DNA of 64,000 bases from Coxiella-like endosymbiont (GCF_024730665.1 NZ_CP084737.1:124001-188000); one strand, 5' to 3'; shown: positions 43,495-55,312, counted from the stretch's first letter. Made by a program: numbers and translations. The notes: generated by a model from the sequence alone, not told the origin.

Positions 43495-44828
43495 ATGGAG
43501 AGCGACCATATTTGCAGTCTATCAATTGAAGCACTCGACGAACAAAAACTTAGCCGGTTCCACTGGCGAATGGTAATCACTGCAGGGATGGGATTTTTCA
43601 CGGACGCTTATGATCTATTTATCATCGGTGTTGTTACTGCTCTACTAACCTCTTTCTGGCACTTAACTGCCACCCAAATTGCTCTTCTTAATGGAGCTTC
43701 GCTAGCCTCAGCTGCTTTCGGGGCGATAATTTTCGGTTGGTTTTCGGACAAATTCGGCCGAAAAAAATATACGGTGTTGAGCTGTTTATTTTATTTATTG
43801 GTGCTCTTCTTTCAGCAGCTTCAATCTCGTTCGGCTGGCTTTTAATTTCGAGAATTTTAGTAGGGATAGGTATTGGAGGTGATTATCCAACCAGTGCCGT
43901 GGTTGCCAGCGAATACGCTAACCGAAAGAATCGAGGATTTCTAGTTTTACTTGTTTTTGCAATGCAAGCGGTAGGCCTAATCGTCGGTCCACTTTTTGCC
44001 TCTTTGTTGATGTTTTTTAATATCTCTGATCATCTTATTTGGCGAATTTTGCTTGCTTTTGGTGCAATTCCTGCTGCCTCCGTCTTTTGTCTGCGAAGAA
44101 AAATAGCTGAAACGCCGCGCTTTTTGCTCAGTAAATCACCATTAGAAGTCAGTCGCGTAGTAAGTGATTTAGCGGGTCATAAAGACAATATTATCAGCGC
44201 CGCTCTCCCTGCTCCGAAGAAATTATTTTCTCCTAAATGGCTTAAATGTTTGGTTGGCACTGCTGGTGCTTGGTTTTTATTAGATATAGCGCTGTATGGG
44301 AACGGTGTCTCCTCTATGTTTATCATGAACACCATCAGTCCGCACGGCTCTCTCTTAGGTCACACATTATTGTCGGCCCTCATTTTTCTTTGCTTCGCCG
44401 TGCCTGGCTATTTCTTCGCTGCTATGTATGTTGATAAAATTGGTCGGCGATTTTTACAAATAGCCGGATTTGCCGTTATGGCCTTATGCTATTTAATTAT
44501 CGCAGTTATTCCAAGTATTCAAGACATCTTTCCTTTATTTATAGGCATATTTGGCATAAGCTTCTTTTTCATCAATTTTGGACCAAACGCCACTACTTTC
44601 TTAATTCCTTCCGAAATTTACCCTACTCCCATCCGTGCCAGAGCCCATGGTTTATCTGCAGCTATTGGTAAAGTGGGGGCATTTATAGGCGCTTTCTTCT
44701 TGCCCTTATTATTAAAAAGTAGAGGGCTACCTATTACGATGGTTTTTATCGCCATATCCTCCTTATTAGGCATTTTTGTTACCTTTTTTGTACCAGAAAT
44801 GAAAGGCATCTCTTTGGAAAAAAATTAA
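43495..44828 (+). pseudogene. MFS transporter (phosphate/sugar:H+ symporter type), one frameshift
   Basis: A 12-helix major facilitator protein of about 444 residues. Helix 1 carries GMGFFTDAYDLFIIG, typical of the PHS/sugar-porter type. The loop 2-3 motif A is GWFSDKFGRKKIYGVE when read across the break. Then come GIGIGGDYPTSAVVASEYAN, RGFLVLLVFAMQAVGLIVGP, and late GPNATTFLIPSEIYPTPIRA. The break is an A7 run at 43761-43767; an eighth A restores the frame. AGGAT precedes ATG 43495. Substrate cannot be assigned from sequence; inorganic phosphate or an organic acid would fit. The gene stands alone between gene-free stretches. Confidence 0.85.
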
Positions 44829-45999
44829 AACTTCAGATGATATTGTTATTGCATTATATCCTTTTACTAGATCAAAACCAGAATTAAGATAGAAAAGGCG
44901 TTTTTCAGGACTCCTACGATTTCAGAAGCGCTCAAAACCGAACGCAGCGATGTTAAAGTATGTCACTTGCGAAACGAAAGATAGGTTTTTAAGATATATT
45001 CGTGAAATACCTAAATAATTGTGAAAACTGCCTCCCGGTGTTAAAGAGCATCAGCTCTAAAATAACCCTTATTTCCTGTTTAAAACAATTTTCAAAAGAC
45101 ATGGAACGGATTATCTTAAGCATGAACAATAGAGGTAAATTTACTCGTACAAGAAATATGTCATCAATCAGAACAATGGTATGTTCCTAAAGTACCACTG
45201 ACTAATTCCTCAAATGATGGCGATAGGTCAGAAAATCCATCATCAACCCGGGCTCTTTTTTAATTTTAGAAAGACAAGATAGTCTCTTGTAATCACTACT
45301 ATGAATCTAAAGATACAAAACGAGCTGATAGAAAAATGGGAGAGAGCGGCTTAGATTAAGATGTGTCATGGCGGCGTATGATGCGTTACTAATTGTTTAA
45401 ACAATGACGATTATAAATGAACATCTTAATGTGCACACAGGTGCATAATGAGTATGTTACCGACCCTCTCTTTTGGCGACTCAATTATTCCTATCTCTAC
45501 TATTTTTTACAAAATTACACAAAGAATACAGGTGAAAGATCATAAAAAGCCTTTATAAATCGAAGAAACTGCCTTGTCCCCACTTTCTAATGAGTCAGCT
45601 CCCGTCAATTTTACGATATTTAAATTAGTTTTTACAACGTATAAAGCAAAGCGTTTTCTATAGCAATCGTTCCGGTAGAGCTTGTGGATAAGATCCTGGC
45701 TTAAAAATCTATAAGGAATTTGTTTTACTTTCACATTGTCTTTAATCAATCAGCATCAAACATTGCATTGTTGATATGATCACTAAATACGCATACGCCG
45801 GTGGTGACTGGGTGCCGAATAGTTGAGTAAAAATGTTCGCTAATATGCTTCTTCTTTGCTACAACTAATTGGTGGAAAGTGTAACTGGAAAAACGCTAAA
45901 TCATGACTCGATTACTATTAATCCATCTTTAGATTAACCAACGTTATTTCTCTTAAAATCGACTTTGCACAAATTAATTACCAATGATAGAATCTGCGC
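44829..45999. other. Non-coding stretch between the MFS gene and sohB
   Basis: A frame at 45002-45190 (GTG start) and a minus-strand one at 45540-45749 were examined; neither shows a motif, hydrophobic pattern or convincing ribosome binding site. No RNA gene or repeat recognised. Confidence 0.45.
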
Positions 46000-47001
46000 A
46001 TGGAATTTTTCGCAAACTATAGTCTCTTTTTAGCTAAATTGGTCAGTATCATCCTCATCATATTAGTAGCTCTTTTTGCTTTTTGCAGCTTTATTTCCTA
46101 TACCAAAGGGAAATCTAAAGGCAAACTCGATATCTGCAAACTAAATGACAAATACGATGATTACTACTGTGCTCTCGCTCAAGCTATTAAAAAAAAATGA
46201 ATTTAAGCTGCAATTAAAGCAACAAAAAACAGAAAAAAGAACACAATTAGAATTAAAAGAAACTAAAAAGCGCATTTTCGTGCTTAATTTTCATGGCGAC
46301 ATTCGTGCTTCGCGCCTAGTTGCTTTATGTGAAGAAATTACAGCATTATTAACTATCGCTAATAAAGACGACGAAGTCCTTGTTCGTTTAGAAAGTGGTG
46401 GTGGGATGGTTCATAGCTACGGTTTAGCCGCCTCGCAATTGCAACGGATTAAAGACGCTAATGTCCGCCTAGTTGTTGCTATCGATAAAATTGCTGCGAG
46501 CGGTGGCTATTTAATGGCCTGTGTGGCTGATCATATCATTGCTGCTCCCTTTGCAGCTGTCGGTTCTATTGGCGTATTAGCCCAAGTGCCTAATTTTCAC
46601 CGTTTCCTACAAAAAAATCCATTGACTTTGAACAAATCACCGCAGGCGAATATAAACGGACATTGACTTTATTTGGTGAAAATACCGAAAAAGGTCGAAA
46701 AAAAGTACAACAGGAGGTGGAAGAAACGCATACCTTATTCAAATCCTTCATCAAAGAGCATCGTAAAATGATTGACATTGAGCGTGTGGCGACAGGAGAG
46801 TATTGGCTCGCTTCTCAAGCGATTCATCTAAGACTCGTTGATGAATTGAAAACGAGCGATGACTATTTGCTAACAGCAAGTCAGCAGCATGTTCTTTTTG
46901 AGATTCAATATAAGCTAAAACGCTCATTAGGAAAGCGGCTCTCACAAAGTGTAAGTCAGATTTATGATAGGCTTGTAAACACCTGGCAGCTGACTGGCTA
47001 G
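46000..47001 (+). pseudogene. sohB: SohB inner-membrane S49 peptidase, two frameshifts
   Basis: SohB is a signal-peptide-peptidase-like serine protease of the inner membrane. ATG 46000 starts a single membrane helix (LVSIILIILVALFAFCSFIS). The S49 core follows in a second frame: RIFVLNFHGDIRASRLVALC, LESGGGMVHSYGLAASQL, and the nucleophile loop KIAASGGYLMACVAD. A third frame has GENTEKGRKKVQQEV and the rest. The first break is an A9 run (46189-46197), one base too long. The second is at 46619-46620 (CC), where a third C gives KNPIDFEQITAGEYKRTL. The repaired length is about 334 residues. Two independent lesions of opposite sign make true loss a little more likely here. Confidence 0.88.
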
Positions 47002-47087
47002 AGGTGACACACAAAAAATCGAAAATAAGTCCTGTCGCACTCTTATTTCTTCAATCACCTCTTCGTTCGGGGTAGAATGGTGTCGCC

Positions 47088-47977
47088 ATGCATGCACATA
47101 ACTATCATAATTCAGCGTCTCCTCATCGGCTACTAGGTTTGGCAATTTTTTTGACCTTAAGCTTCGCCGTTATCGAAGCTATCGGGGGATACTTTGCTCA
47201 CTCACTGACGCTGCTTGGAGATGCTGGACACACGGTGTCCGATGCGGTGTCTCTGTGCATTGCTGCCTTGGCTTCTTGGATTGCGCTTCGCCCCCTTCTC
47301 ACAGGCATAGTTACGGCTTTGGGCGGGCTGAGGTTATCGCTTCATGGATTTCCAGTTTACTGCTATTTGTTATCTTCTTCGCTGTTATTGTGGAGGCGGT
47401 CAAGCGAATTCACAGACCGGTGGTGGACATTCATAGTATACCCGTTATGATTATCGCCGCACTTGGTATTCTATTAAATCTTCTAATCGCAAAGTTTTTG
47501 TTTCGTGTGGAGAAATCTTTAAATATCCGTGCCGCCTTGTTACATCTCATTAGCGACATTGTCGGCACGTGTGCAACCCTTCTTTCCGGAATTATTATTT
47601 TTTTCAGTCAGTGGATTATCATCGACCTTCTACTTTCTATCTGCATCGCTATTTTAATTGCGTTTTCGAGCGTTCAGTTATTATGGGAATCCATGACGGT
47701 TCTTATGGAGGCGGTGCCTGCTCATCTTAATATCAAGCAAGTTTCACACACCATTGCTTATTCAGAGGGAGTGACTTCCATTCATGATGTCCACATATGG
47801 ACTCTTTCATCCGGAGTAATAGCTCTCTCTGCTCATGTCGCTATTCAAGATCCAACTACTTGGGACAAAGTGCTCCTCGAGTTAAAATCGGTATTAAAGC
47901 ACAAATACCATATCGACCACATCACATTGCAACCGGAAGTCAGTATCGAAGAATGTGAGCCTTGTTATAAATTGTAA
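47088..47977 (+). pseudogene. Cation-efflux (CDF/ZnT family) transporter, one frameshift
   Basis: CDF proteins export Zn2+, Fe2+ or Co2+ in exchange for protons. The N-terminal frame has HSLTLLGDAGHTVSDAVSL, carrying the metal-binding HxxxD pattern of helix 2. The second frame has HRHSYGFGRAEVIASWISSL, then helices 3-6 with a second HLISDIVGT metal site, and the cytoplasmic domain (EGVTSIHDVHIWTLSSGVIA). The break is a C5 run at 47291-47295; six C give ALRPPSHRHSYGFGR and a normal protein of about 297 residues. Metal specificity is not determinable here. Confidence 0.88.
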
Positions 47978-48332
47978 GGAAATAACGAAAAATGACTAAT
48001 CTAATTGACTAACCAACGCTTTTGAAGGTGACAAACAACGGATCCGAACTCGCTAAGTCACTTGATATCTTTGCTGCCGAGTTACCTGTTTTGCATTCGG
48101 CTGTTAGTGTTGTGCATGACAAAATAATTAGAATGAAATGAAAAACCAAGTCCATAAACTACATGGATCCTGTCATTACATGAGCATCTTCGATTTAAAA
48201 AATTTGGCTCACCAACTTGAAAAAAGCGTTGCAATTAAAAAACCATCTTGAGATTATAGAAACTATCTGAAAGCAACTAAATTTAGAAATTGATCGAGTG
48301 CCTCATACTATTCAACACAAAGGTTATATTGT
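47978..48332. other. Intergenic region between the CDF gene and ubiG
   Basis: A 37-codon frame at 48028-48141 (GTG start) reads SLDIFAAELPVLHSAVSVVH and looks coding-like, and a second short peptide starts at 48181 (MSIFDLKNLAHQLEKSV). Both may be debris of lost genes; I recognise neither. Confidence 0.4.
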
Positions 48333-49034
48333 ATAAATAATGCAAATATAAGCGAAAGCGAATTAGCTAAATTTTCTAATTTAGCCAGCGATTGGTGGAA
48401 TCCGGATGGCAATATGAAGTCGCTCCACCAAATGAATCCCGTTCGACTAGCATATATTCATCAACAAACACCTTTAACTAACAAAGCTGTGTTAGATGTG
48501 GGCTGTGGTGGTGGTTTATTGAGCGAGGCTTTGGCTGCAAGCGGAGCTGAAGTAACAGGGGTGGATATAAATGAAACATTGATCGCTGTTGCAAAAAATC
48601 ATGCTGAACAGCAACACTTAAAAATTGATTATTATTGCGAGGATATCGAAGAAGTAGCAGAAACTGAACAACGTTTTGATATTATCACTTGTATGGAATT
48701 ACTCGAACATGTTCCTGATCCTTTTCGGATGATAAAATCTTGTGCAACCCTTACTAAGCCCGGAGGGAAACTTTTCTTCTCTACTATTAATCGTAATTTT
48801 AAATCTTATTTATTTGCCATTGTCGGCGCAGAGTATGTAATGAATTGGTTGCCAAAAGGCACGCATAATTACGTACAATTTATTCGTCCGTCAGAATTAA
48901 CCCATTGGACACAAGTTGCTCAATTACAGTTAGTAGATCTCACCGGAATTCAGTATTACCCCTTTAGAAATGAATTCAATCTGGGCAATGATATTTCGGT
49001 TAATTATATCGCTTGTTTTATAAAACCCTATTAA
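48333..49034 (+). CDS. ubiG: UbiG, ubiquinone O-methyltransferase, with unusual start
   Basis: UbiG performs both O-methylations of ubiquinone synthesis. The SAM site is VLDVGCGGGLLSEALAASGA with GVDINETLIAVAK, followed by CMELLEHVPDPFRMI and PGGKLFFSTINRNFKSYLFA, all typical. Family homology starts upstream of the first ATG in frame (48414): ELAKFSNLASDWWNPDGNM is in the same frame. No ATG, GTG or TTG exists there back to a TGA at 48291. The best candidate start is ATA at 48333, ten bases after AAAGG, probably a mutated ATG. Starting at 48414 would remove 27 residues of the N-terminal helix. Otherwise intact, about 233 residues. Confidence 0.88.
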   Translation: MNNANISESELAKFSNLASDWWNPDGNMKSLHQMNPVRLAYIHQQTPLTNKAVLDVGCGGGLLSEALAASGAEVTGVDINETLIAVAKNHAEQQHLKIDYYCEDIEEVAETEQRFDIITCMELLEHVPDPFRMIKSCATLTKPGGKLFFSTINRNFKSYLFAIVGAEYVMNWLPKGTHNYVQFIRPSELTHWTQVAQLQLVDLTGIQYYPFRNEFNLGNDISVNYIACFIKPY

Positions 49035-50145
49035 ATATCACATCACCGTCGTTTTTTAATAGATGGAACTTGGATATCACCTGGATTTAGCAAACACTTT
49101 AAATGAATTGCTTATCTGATGACAAAGATCTATGGTTATATCACTGCGTTCCTTAAGAAACATAGGGAATTTAAATATTGATTTTGTGGATGTCGCATTC
49201 CATACTACATATTATCTACATAAGGAATTCCTTTCACCCTATGCACCTTAACCAATTAGAAAATTTATTTTGAACGAATGGTGTGGGTCTTAAATTATTG
49301 GGACTCCCGTTAATTCCTCTAGAGTATTGAACTCTGATGGTGAATAGCCCGAGATCATTGCAATCTTACTTACCGTTTCGGATAATCAATTGATTAAAAT
49401 GAAAATCTAATCTTAATTTACTTATGAGTGCATATTTTCTATAGGATGGTGACGTAGTATTGCAGTGTCATTGTTACCTGTCAGCTAGGATTAGTAATGA
49501 TCACCGTAAACAGCTTATCTTGGCATTAACCTCGACAATATAGAAAGCAGATACCCATATTCAAATACCGGATATTGGCATTTTTTCTTACGTGGCGCAT
49601 TATTATTTTGCGTCACGAGGTATGGCGTTCTATATTCTCGGTGGAAATTACTCCGGTAGTCACTCTCGGTATTTTGTTACCACAGTAGGGGCGTGTACTA
49701 GATATTATCATGAAGTCATGAAGCCAAGACTTATTGGCTTTTATAAAATCTCCCTACGCGTAGATGATATATCTTAATTTTAAGAAATTACAAATCGAGA
49801 TCTTGAAAACATTTCAAAGCGTTATCCAAAGGATGATTCTGAAATAATCTAATTTCCAGGGGGTTGATGTCAATTATAGTCGATGCCGAAGAAACTGAAC
49901 TCCTCTGATTACAGTTTTGAATTCGCCGAACCAACTAAGAAAATTAGTATTGATTGTTACGTCTTTGTCTCCCTGGTCATATGCCTCAGAAGGCGAAGTA
50001 CTGCACACCTACCTTGTGAGTGACTTTAGCTTTATCTTTCGCTGTATGAAAAAATAGAACGCTGTATTTTACCGATGAATCTTTTTATATTTCAATGACA
50101 TTATTTGCGAAATGCAAAGCTTGCTTCTTTCCCATCACTCAATCG
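49035..50145. other. Non-coding stretch between ubiG and pepN
   Basis: No recognisable gene. The plus-strand frame at 49592-49777 has a Tyr/Ser-rich translation without motif. ubiG and pepN converge on this stretch; no clear terminator hairpin was seen. Confidence 0.45.
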
Positions 50146-52796
50146 TCAGAACATCGTCAAACTCTTCGTAACAATTTCGTAGACATCCGTCGAGAGTTTC
50201 GGTGCTCTGGCAATACGAGTAAGTTCCGATTTCATTAATGTTTGGCGTTTTTCATCCATGATTTGCCAACGCGTCAGCGGTTGCAGAATTCTTGCTGCGA
50301 CTTGTGGATTTACAGGATCGATTTTCAAGACATAATCTACGATTAAACGATAACCCTCCCCATTGGCATCATGGAAACAAACAACATTTGCGCCAAAAAC
50401 GGCTAGCAAAGAATAGATGTTATTGGGATTTTTAATGTCGAAAGCAGGATGTTGAGTGAGTTTTCTCACCGTCTCGAAGGTCGATGGCAAAGTTGATGAA
50501 GCCTGTAAGGAAAACCATTTATTAACAATAAGCGGTTGATTTTTCCATTTCTGATAAAATTCCTTCAATGCTTGGTCACGTTCCTCGCAATCGTGATCGA
50601 TCAATGCTGATAAAGCACCTACCGAATCTGTCATATTGTCACTATTTTTAAACTGCTCATAAGCCAATCGATAGTACAGTTTATCGTTAATTTCCGTTAA
50701 ATAACTTAGACAACGATTTTTAAAAGCACGCTTGCCTATATCAGCACAGTGATATTCATACCCTACCAGTTGATTATTTCTATAACTTCTATTTAAATCA
50801 TCGACAAGCGCCGTAGCTAAAGCTTTTTTACAAACTGACGAACCTTAAAAAGTACTTCAATATCCATTTTTTTAATAAATTGCATTAGATAAGATTCACT
50901 AGGTAGCAAAAGTAAAGTCGCTTTATACCAAAGATCTTGATGAGATCCTTGAATAATTTTCTGAAAGCTTTTTATAAAACGATCATCCATTTTTAACGGT
51001 TTTTTTTCGTAATAATCATCCACTAGCTTAAACATGAGTCGTTTCGCAAAGAGTTGTCCTGCCTCCCAACGGGAAAAAGGATCACTATCACACTGTAACA
51101 AAAACAATAATTCCTCATCTGTATAAGGATAACTTAATAGTACGGGTGCGGAAAAATTACGGAGTAGTGATAAAATCGGTTTATGTTCTACGTTAATAAA
51201 TAGAAATACGGTTTCTAACTTTTTAATTTCAAGTACTCGCGTGCCCGTCACCGCTCCGTCTTCTCCTTCTAATTGCGTGGGCATATCTTCGCATTTAGGC
51301 CCTATAAAACCCATAGATAAAGGAATATGAAACGGTAATTTTTCAGGCTGACCGGGCGTAGGTGGGCACGTTTGCTTTACCGTTAACGTCAGAATTTTTT
51401 CTTTTTCATCATAATCGCTATTAACCTCAAGAAAAGGAGTCCCGGCCTGATCGTACCACCGCTTAAACTGTTCAAAGTTTTTTCCGGAAGCGTTTTCTAC
51501 CACTTGAATAAAATCTTCCGTTGTTACCGCCTGTTCATCATAAAGCGAAAAATAAAGATCTATCGCTTTGTGGAAAGTCTTCGACCCTAATAAAGTCTGT
51601 ACCATGCGAACGATTTCGGCGCCTTTGTTATAGACTGTAGCTGTATAAAAATTATTGATTTCGATATAAGAACGTAGGCGAACAGGATGCGCCATTGGAC
51701 CTGCATCTTCTAGAAATTGCACATTACGCAAAAGATTAACAACGTTAATTCGTGCCACGCCTTTGGAAGTGACATCCTCGTTGAAAGATTGCTCTCTAAA
51801 TACCGTTAACCCCTCTTTTAAAGTAATTTGGAACCAGTCACGACAAGTCACTCGATTCCCAGACCAATTGTGAAAATATTCATGTCCAATTACTTCTTCA
51901 ATGCGAATATAATCATCATCGGTTGCTGTGTTTGGATTAGCTAACACATTTTTAGTATTGAAAATATTGAGTCCCTTATTTTCCATTGCTCCCATATTGA
52001 AATCGCTAACCGCTACGATCATGTAAATATCGAGATCATACTCACGACCAAATTTCTCTTCATCCCAGCGCATGGATTTTTTCAATGCTGTTAATGCGAA
52101 CGCTCCTTGGTCTTTAAACCCTTTTTCTAGATAAAGTTGTAGTATCACTTCTTTACCTGAACGTGTGACAAAGCTGTCTTCTAAAACATCAAAATCCCCA
52201 GCTACGAGAGCAAATAAATAAGAAGATTTTTTTGAAGGATCTTCCCAGTGTCTCCACTGTCGCTTATGGTCCAATGTTTTTGTTTCAATTAAATTTCCGT
52301 TCGATAATAAATAAGGATATTTAGTTTTATCGGCCGTAATAGTAGTGGTATACTTCGCCATGATATCAGGACGATCTAGAAAATACGTAATTCGTCGGAA
52401 ACCTTCTGCTTCGCACTGCGTGAGAAAATTACCACGTGATTTATAAAGTCCACTGAGTTGGGTATTTTCCTGCGGTTTAATAACAACCTCGGTTTCTAAT
52501 GAGAATTGATCAGGAACAGCGGGAATAGTTAATGAAAATTTATCGACCGTGTAATTCAATGGTGATAGTTTATCCCCATTGATAATCACATTTTTCAATA
52601 CCATATCTTCACCATCGAGCGTTAATGGTGCCCTCGTTCTATTCGAGTCTGGATTACGTTGAAGATTAAGAATAGTTTTGACGTATGTTTCTTCTTCGTA
52701 AAGGTCAACATAAAGATGAACGGTATCAATCAAAAAATCAGATGGGCGATAATCTTTTAGATGAACGGGTTGCGGCTTTCTCTCACTCATTGTCAA
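50146..52796 (-). pseudogene. pepN: Aminopeptidase N (M1 family), one frameshift
   Basis: PepN is the major broad-specificity cytosolic zinc aminopeptidase. The N-terminal 659 residues carry the substrate motif GAMENKGLNIFN and the zinc site HEYFHNW with the third ligand Glu in LKEGLTVFREQ. After QFVKK the frame stops early because a run of six (T6 on the plus strand, 50824-50829) is one base short. With seven it continues KKALATALVDDLNRSYRNNQ and joins the C-terminal helical domain, which stays open to 50146 and ends VYEIVTKSLTMF. Total about 883 residues, as in E. coli. The catalytic domain is complete as read; the missing C-terminal superhelix normally closes the active site. Confidence 0.93.
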
Positions 52797-52929
52797 ATCT
52801 CCAAACGGAAGTTAGTATTCTAGCTCTTGCAAGTTAAACACATCAAGTCCACCTAACTTCTTGTTAATTTCATTCCGTTTTAAACTCCGTTTCCTCGATA
52901 TTTTTACTTACTCTATCACTTCTTCCTTC

Positions 52930-52957
52930 TTGAGCTTAAAAATTTTGGTGTTATAAT
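52930..52957 (+). promoter_or_regulatory. Candidate sigma-70 promoter for fis-purH
   Basis: TTGAGC at 52930-52935 and a perfect TATAAT at 52952-52957 are separated by 16 bases. They lie about 93 bases upstream of the chosen fis start and point the right way. Confidence 0.5.
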
Positions 52958-53049
52958 GAACAAATACAGTTTGGTAGAAATTGTTTTTCCACACTACCTA
53001 CGTTTACACCAAACCAACTAGGAGTACAGACTTGGAAGGAATTGCAACT

Positions 53050-53346
53050 ATGGAAGCTGATATGTCAGTTCCAGAACCTAAAGTTAGACTCGTCAGCACT
53101 GATCAGTCCTTTGCATCCAGTATACAACGATCGCTGCAAAATTACTTTGCACAATTAGATGGTGAAGAGCCTGCGGATCTCTACAATATGGTCTTAGCTG
53201 AAATGGAAGCACCTCTTTTAAGAGCAGTTATGCGCTATACTAATTGGAATCAAAGTAGGGCAGCTAAGCTTTTAGGAATTAGTCGAGGTACGTTACGAAA
53301 AAAACTGGCTACCTATCAAATTGAAGATGCATCCCGCCGGCGGTGA
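53050..53346 (+). CDS. fis: Fis, nucleoid-associated DNA-binding protein
   Basis: Fis bends DNA and regulates rRNA, tRNA and growth-phase genes. The C-terminal helix-turn-helix is clear: RYTNWNQSRAAKLLGISRG then TLRKKL. The preceding part (PLLRAVMRYT) is the dimer core. I chose ATG 53050, with GGAAGGA nine bases upstream, giving 98 residues, the E. coli size; an upstream frame from 52981 would add 23 residues of unlikely sequence. The 3' end overlaps the purH start by 20 bases, so the two are probably co-translated. Intact. Confidence 0.93.
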   Translation: MEADMSVPEPKVRLVSTDQSFASSIQRSLQNYFAQLDGEEPADLYNMVLAEMEAPLLRAVMRYTNWNQSRAAKLLGISRGTLRKKLATYQIEDASRRR

Positions 53347-54910
53347 TGACATCAAATTTCCGGTTAAACGTGCATTAATTAGCACTTCTGACAAAACCGG
53401 CATTGTTGAGTTTGCTTCGCAACTCGCAAAGCGTGGTATTGAGATAATAGCCACCCGAGCTACAGCTGCGTTACTTACAAAACATCAAATCCCGGTTATA
53501 GATGTCTCGCAGTATACTGGTTTCCCTGAAATTATGGATGGACGCGTAAAAACGCTACATCCAAAAATATATGGTGGTCTATTAGCCTGGAGAGACCTCG
53601 ATAACGAAGTTCTTCATCAACATGAAATTAAAGTCATCGACCTGCTGGTTGTTAATCTTTACCCTTTTCTAAAAACCATAATGATGCCCTATTGCACGAT
53701 TGAGCAAGCTGTTAAACAAATCGATGTGGGTGGTCCAAGTATGTTACGAGCTGGCGCAAAAAACTTTGCGGTAGTGACCGTCGTTATCGATCGCGATGAT
53801 TATTCATTAATTTTAAAAGAGATGGCAATGAATGAAGGATCAACCTTGCTTTCTACTCGCAAGAAACTCGCACAAAAAACATTTGAGCATCTTTCTCATT
53901 ATGACGCTCAGATTGCGGCTTATCTTTCAGAGAGTCGAAGCGAATCATTCCCATTCCGACTACCACTTATTTTTCAAAAGAAAACCCATCTTCGTTACGG
54001 GGAAAATCCGCATCAATCAGCAGCCCTTTATAACATTGTACCGCCTTTATTTTCTAGCCTAACCGAAGCAGAACCGATTCAAGGAAAACCACTCTCATTC
54101 AATAATTTTTTAGATGGTGATTGCGCTTATCGTTGTGTTTATGAGGGCATTGAAACGATACCTGCCTGTGTTATCGTCAAACATGCTACTCCTTGCGGCG
54201 CCGCTTGCGCTGAGACACAATTAGCCGCCTATGAAAAAGCTTACGCTACGGATCCCCTTTCTGCCTTTGGAGGTATTATTGCTTTTAACACCTCACTTGA
54301 AACAAGGACTGCAGAAAAGATCCTGTCACAACAATTTGTGGAAGTGATTATTGCACCTGGTTTTTCCGATGACGCACTAATGTTATTAAAATTAAAATCA
54401 AATTTGCGCCTATTAGTCGGAAAACCACTAGAAAAAACAAGACTTAGTTATTCTTTCCATTCTATTAGTGGCGGACTCCTTGTGCAGAAAAATGATATTG
54501 CTACATTTTCCCCTGCAATGGTTAATTGTGTTAGCCAACGCCAACCTACAAAAGAAGAATTACAGGATCTCTATTTTTCATGGCAGGTAGTGAAATATGT
54601 CAAATCCAACGCGATTGTTTATGTGAGGGATAGGGCTACTTATGGAATTGGAAGCGGTCAAACCAGTCGTGTATTTGCTGCGAAGATTGCCGTGATGAAA
54701 GCTGAGGAAGCTGGTTTATCGTTAAAAAATGCTGTAATGGCTTCAGATGCATTTTTCTCTTTTAGTGATGTTATCGAAGTGGCGGCAAAAGCGGGAATTA
54801 CCGCTGTAATTCAACCTGGTGGTTCTATACGAGACAAAGAAATTATTAAAATTGTCAATGAAGCAGGTATGGCAATGTTATTCACACACCAACGTCACTT
54901 CCGGCATTAA
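53327..54910 (+). CDS. purH: Bifunctional AICAR formyltransferase / IMP cyclohydrolase
   Basis: PurH carries out the last two steps of IMP synthesis. The N-terminal MGS-like cyclohydrolase domain has RALISTSDKTGIVEFASQLA and GRVKTLHPKIYGGLL. The formyltransferase domain has LRYGENPHQSAALYN, the catalytic Lys-His in VKHATPCGAA, and VKSNAIVYVRDRATYGIGSG with QTSRV. It ends HQRHFRH like the family. I chose ATG 53327 over the TTG at 53321. About 527 residues, full length, no frameshift. Overlap with fis points to one transcript; purD, the frequent partner, is 6 kb away. Confidence 0.95.
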   Translation: MHPAGGDDIKFPVKRALISTSDKTGIVEFASQLAKRGIEIIATRATAALLTKHQIPVIDVSQYTGFPEIMDGRVKTLHPKIYGGLLAWRDLDNEVLHQHEIKVIDLLVVNLYPFLKTIMMPYCTIEQAVKQIDVGGPSMLRAGAKNFAVVTVVIDRDDYSLILKEMAMNEGSTLLSTRKKLAQKTFEHLSHYDAQIAAYLSESRSESFPFRLPLIFQKKTHLRYGENPHQSAALYNIVPPLFSSLTEAEPIQGKPLSFNNFLDGDCAYRCVYEGIETIPACVIVKHATPCGAACAETQLAAYEKAYATDPLSAFGGIIAFNTSLETRTAEKILSQQFVEVIIAPGFSDDALMLLKLKSNLRLLVGKPLEKTRLSYSFHSISGGLLVQKNDIATFSPAMVNCVSQRQPTKEELQDLYFSWQVVKYVKSNAIVYVRDRATYGIGSGQTSRVFAAKIAVMKAEEAGLSLKNAVMASDAFFSFSDVIEVAAKAGITAVIQPGGSIRDKEIIKIVNEAGMAMLFTHQRHFRH

Positions 54911-55166
54911 TGTTCAACATGATATATCCAGAGCAGCTAAGCGCACGGCAGTTAGCGCGGACCAACTAAGTAGCTTAGCCAAACAATTTTTTGCTTAATG
55001 GATTATTTATAGAAAACTAGTTGTTATAACTATCTAACTCATAAATACTATCTAATTCATAGATATTAGGGCTTCTTTTCTTAGAGGACTCTAACTGCTA
55101 CAATTGGTAGTAATGAGCCAGATAGATGAATAGCTGTGTGTAATAATGCGATAAACCTTACGTGTT
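54911..55166. other. Short gap after purH
   Basis: A stop-free 28-codon segment continues in another frame to 54998 (it includes SRAAKRTAVSADQLSSLAKQ); it looks like the tail of some lost gene but is not identifiable. Nothing else seen. Confidence 0.35.
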
Positions 55167-55252
55167 TATGCTTTTGCCGAGGGGTTTATCTTGGCTCCGG
55201 TATTGGTGTAAAATTTCCCCTTATCCCGTGGTAGCCATAGGAGGAATTAATT
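55167..55252 (-). repeat. Inverted 86-bp copy of an internal thiE segment
   Basis: This stretch is the exact reverse complement of 55847-55932 within thiDE. It is part of a rearranged partial thiE duplicate; see also 55313-55569. Confidence 0.93.
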
Positions 55253-55312
55253 GAGAGTGCTCGATTGATAGACTGCCCGCAGATGGATTAAATATTAGTG
55301 ATCAAAGCAATC

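Noticed and set aside
45002-45749. Frames at 45002-45190 (+) and 45540-45749 (-) as small genes
   Set aside because: No motif, no convincing start signals, isolated in a blank stretch.
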